This document shows, piece after piece, positions 40,243 to 54,331 of a DNA stretch of 64,000 nucleotides. The position numbers and the translations under genes were made by a program. The number at the start of each line of letters is the position of its first letter. Positions within the stretch are counted from its first letter, which is position 1. Below the pieces are notes generated by a model. The model did not search any database and was not told where the DNA came from. It saw nothing but the letters and a program-made list of their open reading frames with translations. The DNA lies in assembly GCA_037179515.1 (NCBI GenBank), contig JAXCGZ010016991.1, forward strand, positions 237,501-301,500, given 5' to 3'. The stretch is from Halocaridina rubra (Eukaryota > Arthropoda > Malacostraca > Decapoda > Atyidae).

Positions 40243-40790
40243 CAGGAAATGTTTGAGAAGTAATTACGAAGAGAGTATTATACTACAAGTTAGGAAATAA
40301 AAGGGATATTATCTTACTTCAGGTGATACTCCAATTGCAACTCACACAACGTGAATAGAAGTTTGTTATAACACTTCATGTACGCGCGTCTATCTCCAAA
40401 TGGTTTTTAACCTAATAGCAGCAGCTATAAGACAGTACGGTATGTATGAACATCATCATAAGGTCTCGTTTCTCTTAAAGTACATAAACTTAAAAGTTGT
40501 TCCTAAAACTGAAAAAAGTTTTAGTAACAAATGCTGATTATCTCAGAGAAAGAAAATAATTCACAATTAAAAAAAATAGATAATCTAGAGGAAAATAATA
40601 AAAAAGTCAATAGTCGTCCATCAATCAAATATTCCAGTTCCCTTCTGTTTTGACAAGATTAATTTTAAACAAATACTGGATATATTGCGTTAAAAAAAAC
40701 CGTATGACATTCAAAGATATAGTAGTAAAACAGTACCCATGGCAACAGGTCTTTTGGACTTGAATAAAAGTGGCCAGGGCTGCTCGTGTA
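40086..40790. other. Unique AT-rich sequence with (GA)n
   Basis: A (GA)n of 17 units lies at 40,206-40,240. Nothing else was recognised. Confidence 0.5.
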
Positions 40791-40957
40791 TAATTTTCCT
40801 TCAGTTACGGGTCTTTTCCTATGCCTACGTCTACACCCAATATCTGGCGTATTCCTACCACATCTCTTATCATCCCTTCACATTTGACAAGTCACAATAC
40901 TCCCCATGTTTCTCTTTGCTTTATGTTTTCTTGGCGCCCGTCCCAGTGAAAAAAACA
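40791..40957 (+). mobile_element. Short LINE-A derivative
   Basis: CCTTCAGTTACGGGTCTTTT, TCCTATGCCTACGTC, CCCTTCACATTTGACAAGTC, ACAATACTCCCCATG and TTTATGTTTTCTTGGCGCCC, ending GTCCCAGTG with an A-rich tail. Part of the 3' tail segment is deleted. Confidence 0.82.
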
Positions 40958-42983
40958 CACACATAAGGAACGCTCCATTAAATTCCCAAGCAAATATTAT
41001 TTAATAAAACAAAAGCTACTTTCAAATATTTAGTAATATATCAAAGAAATCATTGGACAGCTTTCGGCAAATATATCAAAGCATTCAAATCTATAAATAA
41101 ATTAACATCCAACTGAATAAAAACATTTCGAGTGTTATCGCCATCTTCAGATATAAATTTGATAAAAATTGGGGTCTTTGATGACTATCATTGCTATAAT
41201 GATGTTGAACCAATCGGCCGAAAAGGCCAACTAAGAAGAATTAAGGTTGTATTATTAGAAGGGCTTTGAAAGATTTTCTTCTTATAATACCTACAATGTT
41301 TTCGTCCATCAAATAATTCTGTCTGCGAGAGAGAGAGAGAGAGAGAGAGAGAATCAATTTCATAACACAAACAAATTATCATGTTTATGGTCAACAATAT
41401 TGAAATGACATAAGTCGGCGATAAAAACAAATCGCCTCAGACTATAAATATTTTTTTCAATAAAATCAAATTTCCTTTTCACAATCATGAGCTTGGAAAA
41501 AAAAATATTAAGGAGGTGGTAACAAGTACAATGCGGTGTTTTTACCCTCGGATCAATATTGATTAGGCAACAGACCCTATAGATACAAATCTGACGATAG
41601 AACCACGCGGGGACAACACGCAGAGGCAGGCGAGGAGTTGAATCATAATGAAAAAAATATATATATATCACTTCGCAAAGGCGTATCACTCCAAGACGAA
41701 AACACCGAAGAGCTTCTTAGATAATCTACAAGGAAGATAAGACTCATTCTCTCTCTCTCTCTTCAGATGATCAATAGCTCTCCACCTGATGTCCATCTCA
41801 GACACCTGCAACAACAAACAAAACAGTCCCACGTGTTCCAAGCCAATCCTTTATATTATTATTTCCCCTATAGATTCCCCTTAATTTTTTTTTACCTGAC
41901 ACACGCAACTTTTGACAGAAGGCCACCCAAACACACACACAGAGGGAGAGAGAGACTAGGTGTATCTTAACTGCACTCCTCCAGTGACCGAAGATGTATG
42001 AAAATTGTCGACTGGAATATTATCAGAGGAAATATTGACAGATGATATCCAGTCATATTTATTTAGCTAATATTTCCAAAGGCAACTGTGTTTAAGTTCA
42101 ACATTAGTAAATTCGGTTAATTCATTAGTGAAGGATTATTTTTGTTTCATGAAAACATACTTTATCTGTCTTCTGATATAAAAGTAGCCGATTTTACAGT
42201 GTTTATCTGAATGCCAAGCCCTTTTTCATCTTATCCAATCTCTCTTGTAGTGAGTGAGACGGGAAGGGAGGAAGAGTGGAGAGATTTCGTTCATCGAATG
42301 CCTATTATAGCCACAGAGATGGATAGAGAGAGACCTACGAGTCAATACCTGATAGATATGCCTGTCAGCATTCCCTAGAGTTAAGGCTTCCAGCTACAAC
42401 TCTATCCTGGAAGCGCCCTGGCTCACGCTCGCTCGCACGCACGCACGCTCACTCGCTGGTTGGCTGGCTTCCACTTCGCTTCTTTGCCCGTCTAAACAAT
42501 TGACCTAAGTTACCAGCCCAAAATTTCTTTTAAGTAGTTTAATTTCCTATTTTCTGTTAGGAAGTTGTATGTGATTCACTACTACTCGAGCTACTCTAAG
42601 AATCAATGCACTGAATAGGAGACACAACAGGAATCTTTTTTTTTTAAAAATAGCAAATTTCTTAACTCGGCTTCCAGACACATGGACGATGAACTATCCA
42701 TTACTAAGCTACATACATAATCATAAGCATATCCAGTAGTTTCAAAACTAATCTTACACACCATTAACTAGTGAACATTCATTTCCTTAATGTAAACATA
42801 AATCATGAAATCAAAATATATAAGAAAGAAGAAGAAATAAGCACCCAACAATGCAGCAAACTTAAGGCTGACTCAACATCTAAGGTTTTCCTCCTTTCGC
42901 ATCAATAAACCAACACGTTAATTTTGAGCTTGAAATTTTTTCATCCGATGCGAGTTGCTGAATTTGATTAAGTGCGTGTGTGG
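40958..42983. other. Unassigned sequence with local CpG-rich patch
   Basis: Mostly AT-rich. (GA)n lies at 41,331-41,351. A CpG-rich patch at 42,405-42,490 (CTCGCTCGCACGCACGCACG) stands out, and a donor-like CAG|GTATTG lies below it on the minus strand at 42,349. No coding exon is supported. Confidence 0.4.
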
Positions 42984-42998
42984 ATATATCTATATATA

Positions 42999-43060
<62 letters not shown>
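42984..43060. repeat. (TA)n microsatellite
   Basis: TA units with a few TC interruptions at both ends. Confidence 0.95.
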
Positions 43061-43061
<1 letters not shown>

Positions 43062-43088
43062 ATCTACACACTACAGCTGAAGGTCTTT

Positions 43089-43293
43089 AGGACTTCATAG
43101 GACTGTCCTGGACAGATCACGGTTCTTTTTCTATGTCTACATCAACACCGAATATTCTTGAATATTCGTTGCACATCTCTCTATCCCTTCACATCTGACA
43201 AGTCACAGCGCTTTCCATCTCTGTTTATATTTATTTCATGTTTTCTTTGTGCCCAGGCTCGAATTTTTTTTCCGTCTTGGTGTCATGTTCATT
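43089..43293 (+). mobile_element. Short LINE-A derivative
   Basis: GGACTGTCCTGGACAGATCA, CGGTTCTTTTTCTATGTCTA, CATCAACACCGAATATTC, CCTTCACATCTGACAAGTCA, TTTTCTTTGTGCCCAGGC and GTCTTGGTGTCATG, followed by an A tail. It lies just after a (TA)n array. Confidence 0.87.
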
Positions 43294-43948
43294 AAAAAAA
43301 AAATATGTATGTATGAGTGTGTGTATTTTACCAAGGACCTATAATATAATTGGAAATTGGCCGTTCCAAAATGAATGCCGTGAATAACTGGATATTTTTG
43401 GGGGGGGGGAAATTCACAGTTGATATTTTTCTCAATAACGAGTAGATAATAATAATAATAATAATGATAATAATAATAATAGCAATAATAATGCAAAGAA
43501 TTAGATCACTTAGGATCTGGAAAACATGAAAACTATACGTTGTCATGAGCAGACAATCTCGGAAAATTCATTCAAAGCACTGACATAGTGTCTTCTACGT
43601 CAAGATTCGAATTGTAAATTCTCTTTCATGTAGAATTTATATAAAAACCTTGATAAATTTCATATAAAATCAGAACCACGCTTCCTCACACAATGTCTAT
43701 ATGTAAGTACTTTGTTTTTAATCTGCACAAAATAGAGGCGCGCGTTTCCCAAACTTAGGATGTGAATGTCTATAATAATAAATAAACAGCAATGAGAAAC
43801 AATAATAATTATAATATTAATAAATAAATGCAGCGTAAATACAGAAACAGTACAATATTTTACATATAAAAACTAATTACCCAGTAATCATGAAAGTGTC
43901 CTTATTCGAACCAAGTCTCAGCGCACACAAAAATACAAACATACATAC

Positions 43949-44024
<76 letters not shown>

Positions 44025-44633
44025 AGCAATACGAATAAAGGCACTCTCCAAGAAATCATAAGGTTTAATAGGTGATTTTTTTTTCCGTCGTCGGGCCGGT
44101 TCCTTTTGATTCAGGCTGGTGTCATATTGAGGGCGTCTTTCCCCCCCTATTTTCCTGAAGCGGTTATAGTGAAGCGGTTGCCAAATTGGTGTGATCAGGG
44201 GAAGATTAGATGGCCAAGACCAAACGGGACCCCCAAGCATACAGGGGGGTCCCCCTCAATCTTCCCTTTCACTATTACAATTTCCTTCAGCGATTGATGT
44301 AATTATTTTTCTCGTTATTAAATGTCCTCAACTCCATCCGCAATCTCGTTACGAATCATTGAGGGAAAAATATTCCCTTAAATTTCCAAGGGAAAAATGT
44401 ATATACCGAAGTTACAGATTTATAGCTCTTTAGATACACGTTAGAAAAAGAAAATAATATATACTTGAGACTCGGGCTATATTCATATCACTATTATTCT
44501 CCTGTTTTTATTGTAAAATGATATTTTTTATGTAACTATTTATTCCTTTGTATGGATGAATGCTGAATAAAAGGGGCGTTAGCAATAGCTTTCCGATATC
44601 AACGAGTAATGTATAAGCGGCATAAGTAAGGAT
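43294..44633. other. Unassigned AT-rich sequence
   Basis: Contains (AAT)n-like 43,447-43,492 and (GA)n 43,951-44,021. No gene was recognised. Confidence 0.5.
43951..44021. repeat. (GA)n microsatellite
   Basis: About 34 GA units. Confidence 0.97.
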
Positions 44634-44830
44634 GGATGGATTCGGTTTTACGTCACGAACTCCCTTTTCTACTAAGGGCTAGGACGGTTGCCTTCTTACG
44701 AAGGACTTGTTTTGGCAGATGTAATCGTTACCCTGAGTGTATGCCCTTACTAACCTCGGACTGTGACGGGGCGCGAACCCTCGACCTGCCGCCTCAGAGT
44801 CGCAGACGCTACCATTTTGCCACGGAGACT
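44634..44830 (-). mobile_element. SINE-1, best preserved copy
   Basis: The reverse complement starts GTCTCCGTGGCAAAATGGTA; TGGCAAAATGG fits the pol III A box (TRGYNNARNNG). AGGTCGAGGGTTCGCGCCCC holds a B box. The body is CACAGTCCGAGGTTAGTAAG, ACTCAGGGTAACG, CCGTCCTAGCCCTTAGTAGA and AAAGGGAGTTCGTGACG, with a TAAAACCGAATCC end. Confidence 0.92.
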
Positions 44831-44990
44831 ACAAGCGGCATAATTAAGGCATTGCAAAAAAAAAAAAAAAAAAATCTGAAATTTAATCCTAATTACTTAT
44901 CCATACTGTGATTCATTTTGACAATTCAAAAGTAAGTCAACAGTATTTTTTTTTTCTTTGGCCAGGCGCAACAACACAACTACAGTGATA

Positions 44991-45140
44991 AAATCGGTTT
45001 GACGTCAAGGACTCCCTTTTCCATTAAGGGCTAGGACGGTGCTTTTGAGTGGATACCCTTTCAAATCTCAAGACCATGGAGGGCCGCGAACCCACAACCT
45101 GACGACTAAGTCGTGCGCGTTACCACTTTGCCACGGAGGA
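44991..45140 (-). mobile_element. SINE-1 copy with internal deletion
   Basis: The reverse complement starts TCCTCCGTGGCAAAGTGGTA, with CAGGTTGTGGGTTCGCGGCC. The CCAAAACCAAAGTCC segment is missing between ATCCACTC and GCACCGTCCTAGCCC. It ends GGGAGTCCTTGACGTC. Confidence 0.88.
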
Positions 45141-45745
45141 CATTTGACTTATGTACAGTGATTATTCATTATTTCAAATACCTAAAGAGGACACCCACTC
45201 CTCCTACAACTATCAAGAAAAACCGCGAAAAAGTACCTCGCAAGGCACATATGAAGCAACACGGGGCGCTCTATTATCGGTAAACACGAGGGACGGTAAG
45301 GAGGGTCTAATGTACGTCCAAAACCTTCAAAACATACTTAACAATTCATGAAGGGAGAAAAAGTGGCAGAGTTGGTTGGCTTCTTGCAAAGCCTCAACAC
45401 ATACAAAATCATTCCCTTAAAGAGATAAATATCCTCCATTACCCAACTCGACAATCAACACATATCGTGATCGACAGTATTTTCGATTCAGTTATACAAT
45501 AAAAATAAAAAATAAAAAAAGCATGGCGTGGTGACTACTCCCAATAATCCACGAAAAATTATATTGGTCCCGTCACATTCGTGCTTACTAGGGTTATACA
45601 GGGCGGAATTTTATGTGCAATCTCTATTTAATATCAATATAGTATATTTAATTATTTATAAGGGGAAAAGGATTTTAATAATTTCGTTACTGAATATATT
45701 CAGTCTAAGAGCGGTTGGAGAATGACTCCAAGAATAATACGACTA

Positions 45746-45785
<40 letters not shown>

Positions 45786-46436
45786 GAATACTGACCATTT
45801 ATCATACAGTTTCATGATATATTAAAACAATGAAGATATAAAAAAGCATTTCCCCCCAATCAACATAGATTTGAAATATAAAGAACCATAAAAAAAAAAA
45901 TTCGCCAGTTATTGCAAAGTAATTTTGATGCAGAAACCATCTGAAGCAAGACAAATACAAGATTTTTTCCCTCTTCTTGAGTGGTTTTTCCCCTGCGAGT
46001 TATGACCGACTGGGCAATACTAAAGCCAGGTGTAATGTCAAAAGCTGGACAGGTGCAAGTAGCCTACGACCCTCTCCAGGTAATTCTGTAAAATTGTTAT
46101 GGCCTTTCCTCTCCCCCTCCACCCCCCTTCCCACCTAGTTTTCTTTACCTTTCCTTCCAATATTTTTACCATAGTATGTTTCCCCCCCCCCCATTGCTCT
46201 CCTTACCTGTAGCGAAAGTCGTAAATTGTGCTACGACTTCCGGATATTGCACATCTAAACCCTGATCAGGGAGAATCCCCAAGCATCGAAGGGCGGCGCA
46301 CGGACAGAATGACCACAGTATCCGAGTTTTAAAGCCACCTTATTCCTTGGCGACACAGACAGCTGACAGAAAGTCTCACACACACACATACACAAAAACA
46401 AAAGCGCGCGACTCATTAAAGAAGTTGCAAGTAACG
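45141..46436. other. Unassigned sequence
   Basis: (TC)n-(AC)n lies at 45,747-45,785. A short 66-codon frame at 45,151 is unremarkable. Confidence 0.4.
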
Positions 46437-47344
46437 AAGAAGAATAGATGGAAATGGATTGGCTAAAAACTAATTTAGATGGACAGGAGCGAGTAAGGAA
46501 TGACTGGAGAATGGTTGTCAGTGGAGTTTCATAAGGATCAGTTCTAGGGTAACTTCTGTTCCTTTTAAGAGCAAATGATCCACACAAGTCTGTAGAAGCA
46601 TTTCTAAATATGTTTGCAAATGATGCAAAGATTGTGAAGAGAGTAAAAAACGAAAATAGGGATAGAGAACTTTAAGAAGACCTAAATAATCTGTATGAGT
46701 GTTCACACAATTGCTAATGAGATTCGATACTTTAAAGTAATGAGAATGGACACTGAATGCAAAAGTCCCATGTATGGGTATTCAGAAGCTGTGAATGATA
46801 GCTATCTAGGGGTAAATGAACTGGCAGTTTTTTTCTCAAAAATGCAAATAAATGGCATAGTTAAGGTGGTATATGTTTTCATCGCCTTCAGGCATGAGGA
46901 CAACGAAATGTTCAATAATATTTATGACTTATGTGAGGCCTAAGCGTGACTATCCAGCACCTTTCTGGAATCCGCACTTGAAAAAGCAAATAAATATATT
47001 ATATAAGAAACATCATAGACATGCTACGAAACTGGTGACATACGTAATATTAGTTACAAGGGTGAAGGAGTAAGACTTTAAACTTTAAACTTTATTTCCA
47101 TTTTACAATGGGTATTCGTCAGCCAGGACACGCCCCAACCCCCCACTGTGATGTCCACCCACAGCAGTTCCTGCCAGTAAACAGCTTAAACTCTCGGTCT
47201 TGGACGGGGACCGATCTTTCGACCTCGTGAATGCGAAGCCAGCGCGTTACCACTGTACTAGCCAGAGGGGATATGGGAACGATTTCTTAAATTACTTCAT
47301 AATTTTGACAAGAGTGTAAAGAGGGCAATGTTTTGATATGGGTG

Positions 47345-47348
<4 letters not shown>
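46437..47348 (+). pseudogene. LINE-B, degraded copy interrupted by SINE-2
   Basis: The order matches the RT C-terminal half of LINE-B at 11,823-12,818: WLKTNLDGQERVRND region at 46,455, then FANDAKIVKRVKNENR (FADD changed to FAND), NGIVKVVYVFIAFRHEDNEM, CEAxAxPAPFWNPHLKKQIN and HRHATKLV. It is cut by SINE-2 at 47,076-47,270 and continues with sequence matching the RGDMVIVFKFLHGYDRV part. Many stops and frameshifts make it an old copy. Confidence 0.85.
47076..47270 (-). mobile_element. SINE-2 copy inserted in LINE-B
   Basis: The reverse complement has GTACAGTGGTAACGCGCTGG, CTTCGCATTCACGAGGTCG, AGATCGGTCCCCGTCC, AGAGTTTAAGCTGTTTACTG, ACGAATACCCATTGTA and a GGAAATAAAGTTTAAAGTTT tail. Confidence 0.88.

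Positions 47349-47425
<77 letters not shown>
47348..47425. repeat. (TA)n microsatellite
   Basis: About 38 units directly after the LINE-B remnant. Confidence 0.97.
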
Positions 47426-47430
<5 letters not shown>

Positions 47431-49613
47431 ATCCTACACAAATAAGACATTTAAAACCTACACGTGCTAATATAAGTATACACATGGGATAATCGCCATC
47501 ATTATCATGAGCTGGGTCACGAGAAATATAATCATATGTCTGTCCTGTATATCCGAATCTTATGCAAATCAAAACAAATATTACATACAATAAAAATGAT
47601 TTTAATGGTCACCAAAGATAGTTAAATGTAAACTATACATGCGCTACACACGTTAAGGATAATATAGGTAATGAATATAATAATGATAATAATAATAACA
47701 ATAATAAAGGTATGCTATATATAAATAATTGCTTCAATAACAAATAGATAACCATGATAATTATCAGTCAGGGTCTTATCAAAATGCTGATGAATATTTA
47801 GTAGATATTACGTCAATAATGGTTCATGGGATAGAAGGCATTAAGTGGGGAGGGGATGAGAGAGTGAGAAGACTGAACAATCACACGGAATCCAACATGG
47901 TCTTACCTCTCGCCATAACTTCTTCCAAATATATCAATAACTACTGGACTAATTCATGTCTGTCTATACAAAAACCTCTAACTTCTATTCTGTAAAAAAT
48001 GTAAAAACAATTATTTCTAAAATTCCCATATGGTGGAAAAAAAAAATAAGAATGACAATCTGTACTAGATGCAAATATTACAATTGGACAGTGCAAAGGC
48101 TCTCAAATTACAGATGACAAAACGAATTTGTACCTCCCACTGGCACACAACAAAATGGTACTCATTCTAGATAAGCCTGTATCGCAATAATCATCACTCC
48201 CTTGAATTGATAGTAACCTATATTTGGTTTCTATTACTATATACAGTTGTTCTATCCAAACACATTCGAGGCTAAAACTTCTATAATGGTTCCAACTTTG
48301 CGATTATATTAAGTCATTTTAGATTTAGGAGTCTAGAAGACTTCAGTTAATACAGAAACTGCCTCCCTCTCAACTTCGCTACCTGTGGGAGAACGAGGAG
48401 CAGAAGCAGCCAAGGGGGAACTCCTCGTCTCTGTGAACACGATGACCGTACTATCTCTCACGTGATGCGAGATGGTTTTAATCACCTCATTCCACCACTA
48501 GCTCACACACACACTAAACCTCACTTCAGACATGCAACTTTTTTGAACGAAAACAATGGCTCCGCCCTTAGAAATAATAAATTTCCATCCCTTTTTAACG
48601 GCGGCATAGGCAACGATTTTAGGGTTAGTAACATTTTTATTCACGGCATTAATTCCATCAACAAATATGTAGATATCTATAGATACCCTACCCACGCTGA
48701 GGAAATTCAACACCAACTGAAACATGTGTCGGGGTATTTTGGAAGTCGGGCAATATGGTTAAGAGGGGAAAATTAATTGAATTTCAACTGGCAGAGGGGA
48801 ACTTATCTCTATACACAAAAGATATACAAAACGTAGGAAATACCATTCCATCTGCTATACAAACCAACATTTAGAGAGAGGATGAAAAATTGTGGATTCA
48901 CTCTCTCTATATATAGACTTGAAGGAGGTAATGCAGAAAGAGAAAAATATTTTTATATGCGGCCCAGGTGAAGATGTGATCAAGAAACGTAAACAAATGA
49001 AGGCATTCTTAGCATCCGAAGTTGTGGAGGCGGGGTAGGGATGACTGAGGGGAGGTTCATCCCATGCTTTAAAATACAAATTAATAACTACCCCATGAGC
49101 ACTCTTATAGCAGAAAGCAACATGGCTGCGCAAGCATTTGATAATTTGATAAACCTCCTTTTTCCCGGACTAAAGCATTTGACGAACTCATACGTTTTCT
49201 AAGTGTGTGTTCACGCGGGCATGTGTATGTGTGCAAAGTTAAAACACTATAATTGAAATAGTAATGGCAAGACGTGTAATCCAAATATATGACTGAAACG
49301 GTACAGAATGTGAGCTGTGCATACATATGTATTCGCGAGCCGGCATATCCGCAATTCTGCATTACGAAAACATGTCGTAATATATATTACTACTTATCAC
49401 ACACGGTGTAGCTCGGAGGACTCGCCAATGACCTGCCTAAACTAATAATCTTTGGTTCATTTGACCCTAATCCATCTTTATGATGTTGCTTCCCTACCGC
49501 TAACGAAGTTTAATTGCCGGTTAGACCCGTAAACAAGACGTATGGGTTGACAAGCTCAAATAGCGCTTCCAAAACTATTTATATAAAAAAAAACGCTCTA
49601 AAAATGCTAATCA

Positions 49614-49650
<37 letters not shown>

Positions 49651-49759
49651 CATTGTTATCATACGATGCATCTGAGCTAGTTCTGAAGTGAATCAACACT
49701 AGTTTGAAAAATGGTCGACAAAGGAAAAAATGTGAACTAGACTCCTGCTGTTACAAGGG

Positions 49760-49760
<1 letters not shown>
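47426..49760. other. Unassigned sequence
   Basis: (TAA)n lies at about 49,615-49,648. A 104-codon plus-strand frame at 48,462-48,776 (DGFNHLIPPLAHTHTKPH...) shows no recognised domain and has a 75-codon frame on the opposite strand; I do not call it a gene. Confidence 0.4.
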
Positions 49761-49987
<227 letters not shown>

Positions 49988-50799
49988 CTGAGGAGATAAC
50001 ATGTAAATAAGATGCAACGTTGAAGCCGTTAAAGCTTGCTGCACTTCACTTCATGACAGTTCTAGTTACGACCAACACTCGCTCTCAGTTTATTTGTCTA
50101 ACATCTTCCATAAAATAGTGAGTCTCTCTCTCTCTCCATAGTCCTGATTAAAGGAGCACTCTCATTCACATCCCGCAAGTACAGAATGAAAGAAAAATAC
50201 GTAACACACGAATGCCACCCCTCAAAATAGACAATATGTGGAAAAAGCTGGGAGGAGTACAAATGCATGCATGCTGGCCATACAAAAACTATTAATCCTA
50301 TTATCACAACCTGTCTGGCTGTGACCTACCGCTGATTACAGGAACCCAACTCCCCCTACCCCAAACTCCCCACCCAATCCCTTCCTCATTTTACCTCCCA
50401 ACTCCCCATCCCTCCCTCATTTTTATATCATATTCAGTATGGATGACAGTCATAACAAAGGTACAATCTCACCACAAGCGATACGAAACGAAAGCGTATA
50501 TACAGATGTATGCAACGCTAACAACCACGAAAAATCTTGTGAACTGTAGGTGACTCGAACTCGCGTCGCAGGTTACTAAGTCATGCTATCAGACGTGTAT
50601 GCAAGTCAGAGCATTCATCGGAAAAAAAATAATTTTGTTTGCTTTGTTTATATGTCTTCGTAAATGTGATAATTTTGTTTGCTATGTTTTTACATGTGAT
50701 AACACAAAATAAACAAATGGATGATAGTAATAAAATTGATATTGGTAATTCGAAAAATTATTCTCATTATTAAGGCTCCCTACAGTTTATACGCATCTA

Positions 50800-52537
<1,738 letters not shown>

Positions 52538-52617
<80 letters not shown>

Positions 52618-52618
52618 G
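52538..52618. repeat. (TA)n(CA)n microsatellite
   Basis: About 34 TA units followed by CACACACACG. Confidence 0.96.
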
Positions 52619-52825
52619 CGCACACAAACAAAGCACAGGTTTTTCCAGTATCAGTAAACGCCCAACCCTATTCAACTCAAGTCTATTTTAAAGTTGACAC
52701 TTTTAATTTCGTTCCTCCCACCCACTCAAATCACACCCTTGGAAAATTAGAAAACAGACCTAAATTTATATGTCTAACCTGTACAAACGTTACATTCTAA
52801 ACAATTATGGATAGCTTCGACAAAT

Positions 52826-52828
<3 letters not shown>

Positions 52829-52877
<49 letters not shown>

Positions 52878-52885
52878 GAGAGAGA
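52829..52885. repeat. (GA)n microsatellite
   Basis: GA units with three GGAG interruptions near the right end. Confidence 0.95.
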
Positions 52886-52980
52886 TTCATATCCCTCAGG
52901 TAGATTCCAGGTAAACGACATCTACAGTAGGTTACTAATACTGTACATCACTAAGTATTCTTGAGGAAAAATCTAATCTA

Positions 52981-53028
52981 TACTACTACTACTACTAGTA
53001 GTAGTAGTAGTAGTAGAAGTAGTAGTAT
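52981..53028. repeat. (TAC)n(TAG)n palindromic trinucleotide repeat
   Basis: TACTACTACTACTACTAGTA continues as GTAGTAG..., so the ACT and AGT halves are reverse complements and form a hairpin. Confidence 0.93.
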
Positions 53029-53284
53029 AGTCCTGAATAAGAAAAGCAAACGTTTGGTTGCAATACACGAAAATAGAAACCCTCTTACTATTTCTCACTT
53101 TTGAAAGAGTATTCATTAACTATATTCGTAATCAAAAACAATGCAAAATAAACGTGTTTTTACTGTATTGCGAATCCTTCATGCTCGAAAGAAGCTTATG
53201 GTAGATTCCGTTGAGGACTTTTCCATTTAGCCTACGTATTCTAGGAGTGTACGAACACTCACAATAATAGAAGGAATTGTAAAC

Positions 53285-53287
<3 letters not shown>

Positions 53288-53376
<89 letters not shown>
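53288..53376. repeat. (CT)n(TA)n compound microsatellite
   Basis: About 20 CT units passing into about 24 TA units. Confidence 0.96.
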
Positions 53377-53378
<2 letters not shown>

Positions 53379-53511
53379 TTCTGAATCCGATGAGGCTGGC
53401 CGCAGGAGTATTAGATCTAATGAGGTCGTTAGTATTTTTGTCTTTGAATTTGGTCATTGTAATAATGAAAAGTGCAAAGAAATAAATATGCCGTATGAGG
53501 AGAGGAGAATC

Positions 53512-53875
53512 ATCTATCTATGCATCTCATCCCACTTCTATGTGGGGTCGATGTTCCTGACACCTCTCCTCCACTTAGCAGGATATAACTATAGTCTAGA
53601 CATATTCGCCTTTAATGCATGCTCCAAACAAAGGTTAGTCACTCATGAATGTCAGAGGCAAGGGACTGTGATAGCAACAGAGCCCTACGACATACCTACT
53701 ATACAACCCGTAATCTCCTAGCAATGGCTGAATAATCAGGTGGAATTAGGATTGTCTAATTTAATCAGTAACGACATGAAACTGTGAAAGCTAATTCACC
53801 CCAGGGCTGGATCGAACCTAGGGCCAATAATTTCAAGCCCCAATAGCAGCTACTGAGCCACAACGTCGAAAAATA
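53512..53875 (-). mobile_element. SINE-3-like element with tRNA-like head
   Basis: The reverse complement from 53,872 reads GTTGTGGCTCAGTAGCTGCT, ATTGGGGCTTGAAATTATTG and CCCTAGGTTCGATCCAGCCC. TGGCTCAGTAG fits the A box and GGTTCGATCC fits the B box. A tail with GGGATGAGATGCATAGATAG lies at the other end. It is a single copy in this window, so the far boundary is uncertain. Confidence 0.6.
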
Positions 53876-54265
53876 AGTAAACAAACGATAAGAATTGTCT
53901 CTTTACAGCATCGAATCCCCCCCCCAAAAAAAAAAAACTATTATTATTTTGCTTTTTGTCTTCCTAACAAATGGTTAAACTTCCTCGATCGGGCCTTTCT
54001 CCTTCACCTAACTAATGAGAAAGTAACAATGGGGGACGAAGATGCTTATATCAGACCAATCTATACCCCTCCATCTACCTCCCCCATTCGTTTTAAGCCT
54101 CCTTCTCAAACACAATTCCAACCTATCAAAATCCCACCCCACCCCCTTAACCCCAAACTCCTTGATGACGTCAACCCCGAGGGTGAATCTCTAAAAACAC
54201 TTGAAGTCAGTCTCTCTCTTTCTCTCTCCTCTCTCTGCCTTATCATACCTGGGGATGCTGCTCGT

Positions 54266-54331
<66 letters not shown>

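Noticed and set aside
41690..41812. Possible minus-strand exon after TTGTTGTTGCAG (VSEMDIRWRAIDHLKRE)
   Set aside because: The acceptor looks good, but the donor is poor, the frame crosses a (GA)n stretch and no family is recognised.
48462..48776. 104-codon frame beginning MMRDGFNHLIPPLAHTHT
   Set aside because: No recognised domain, opposite-strand frame of similar length, no splice context.
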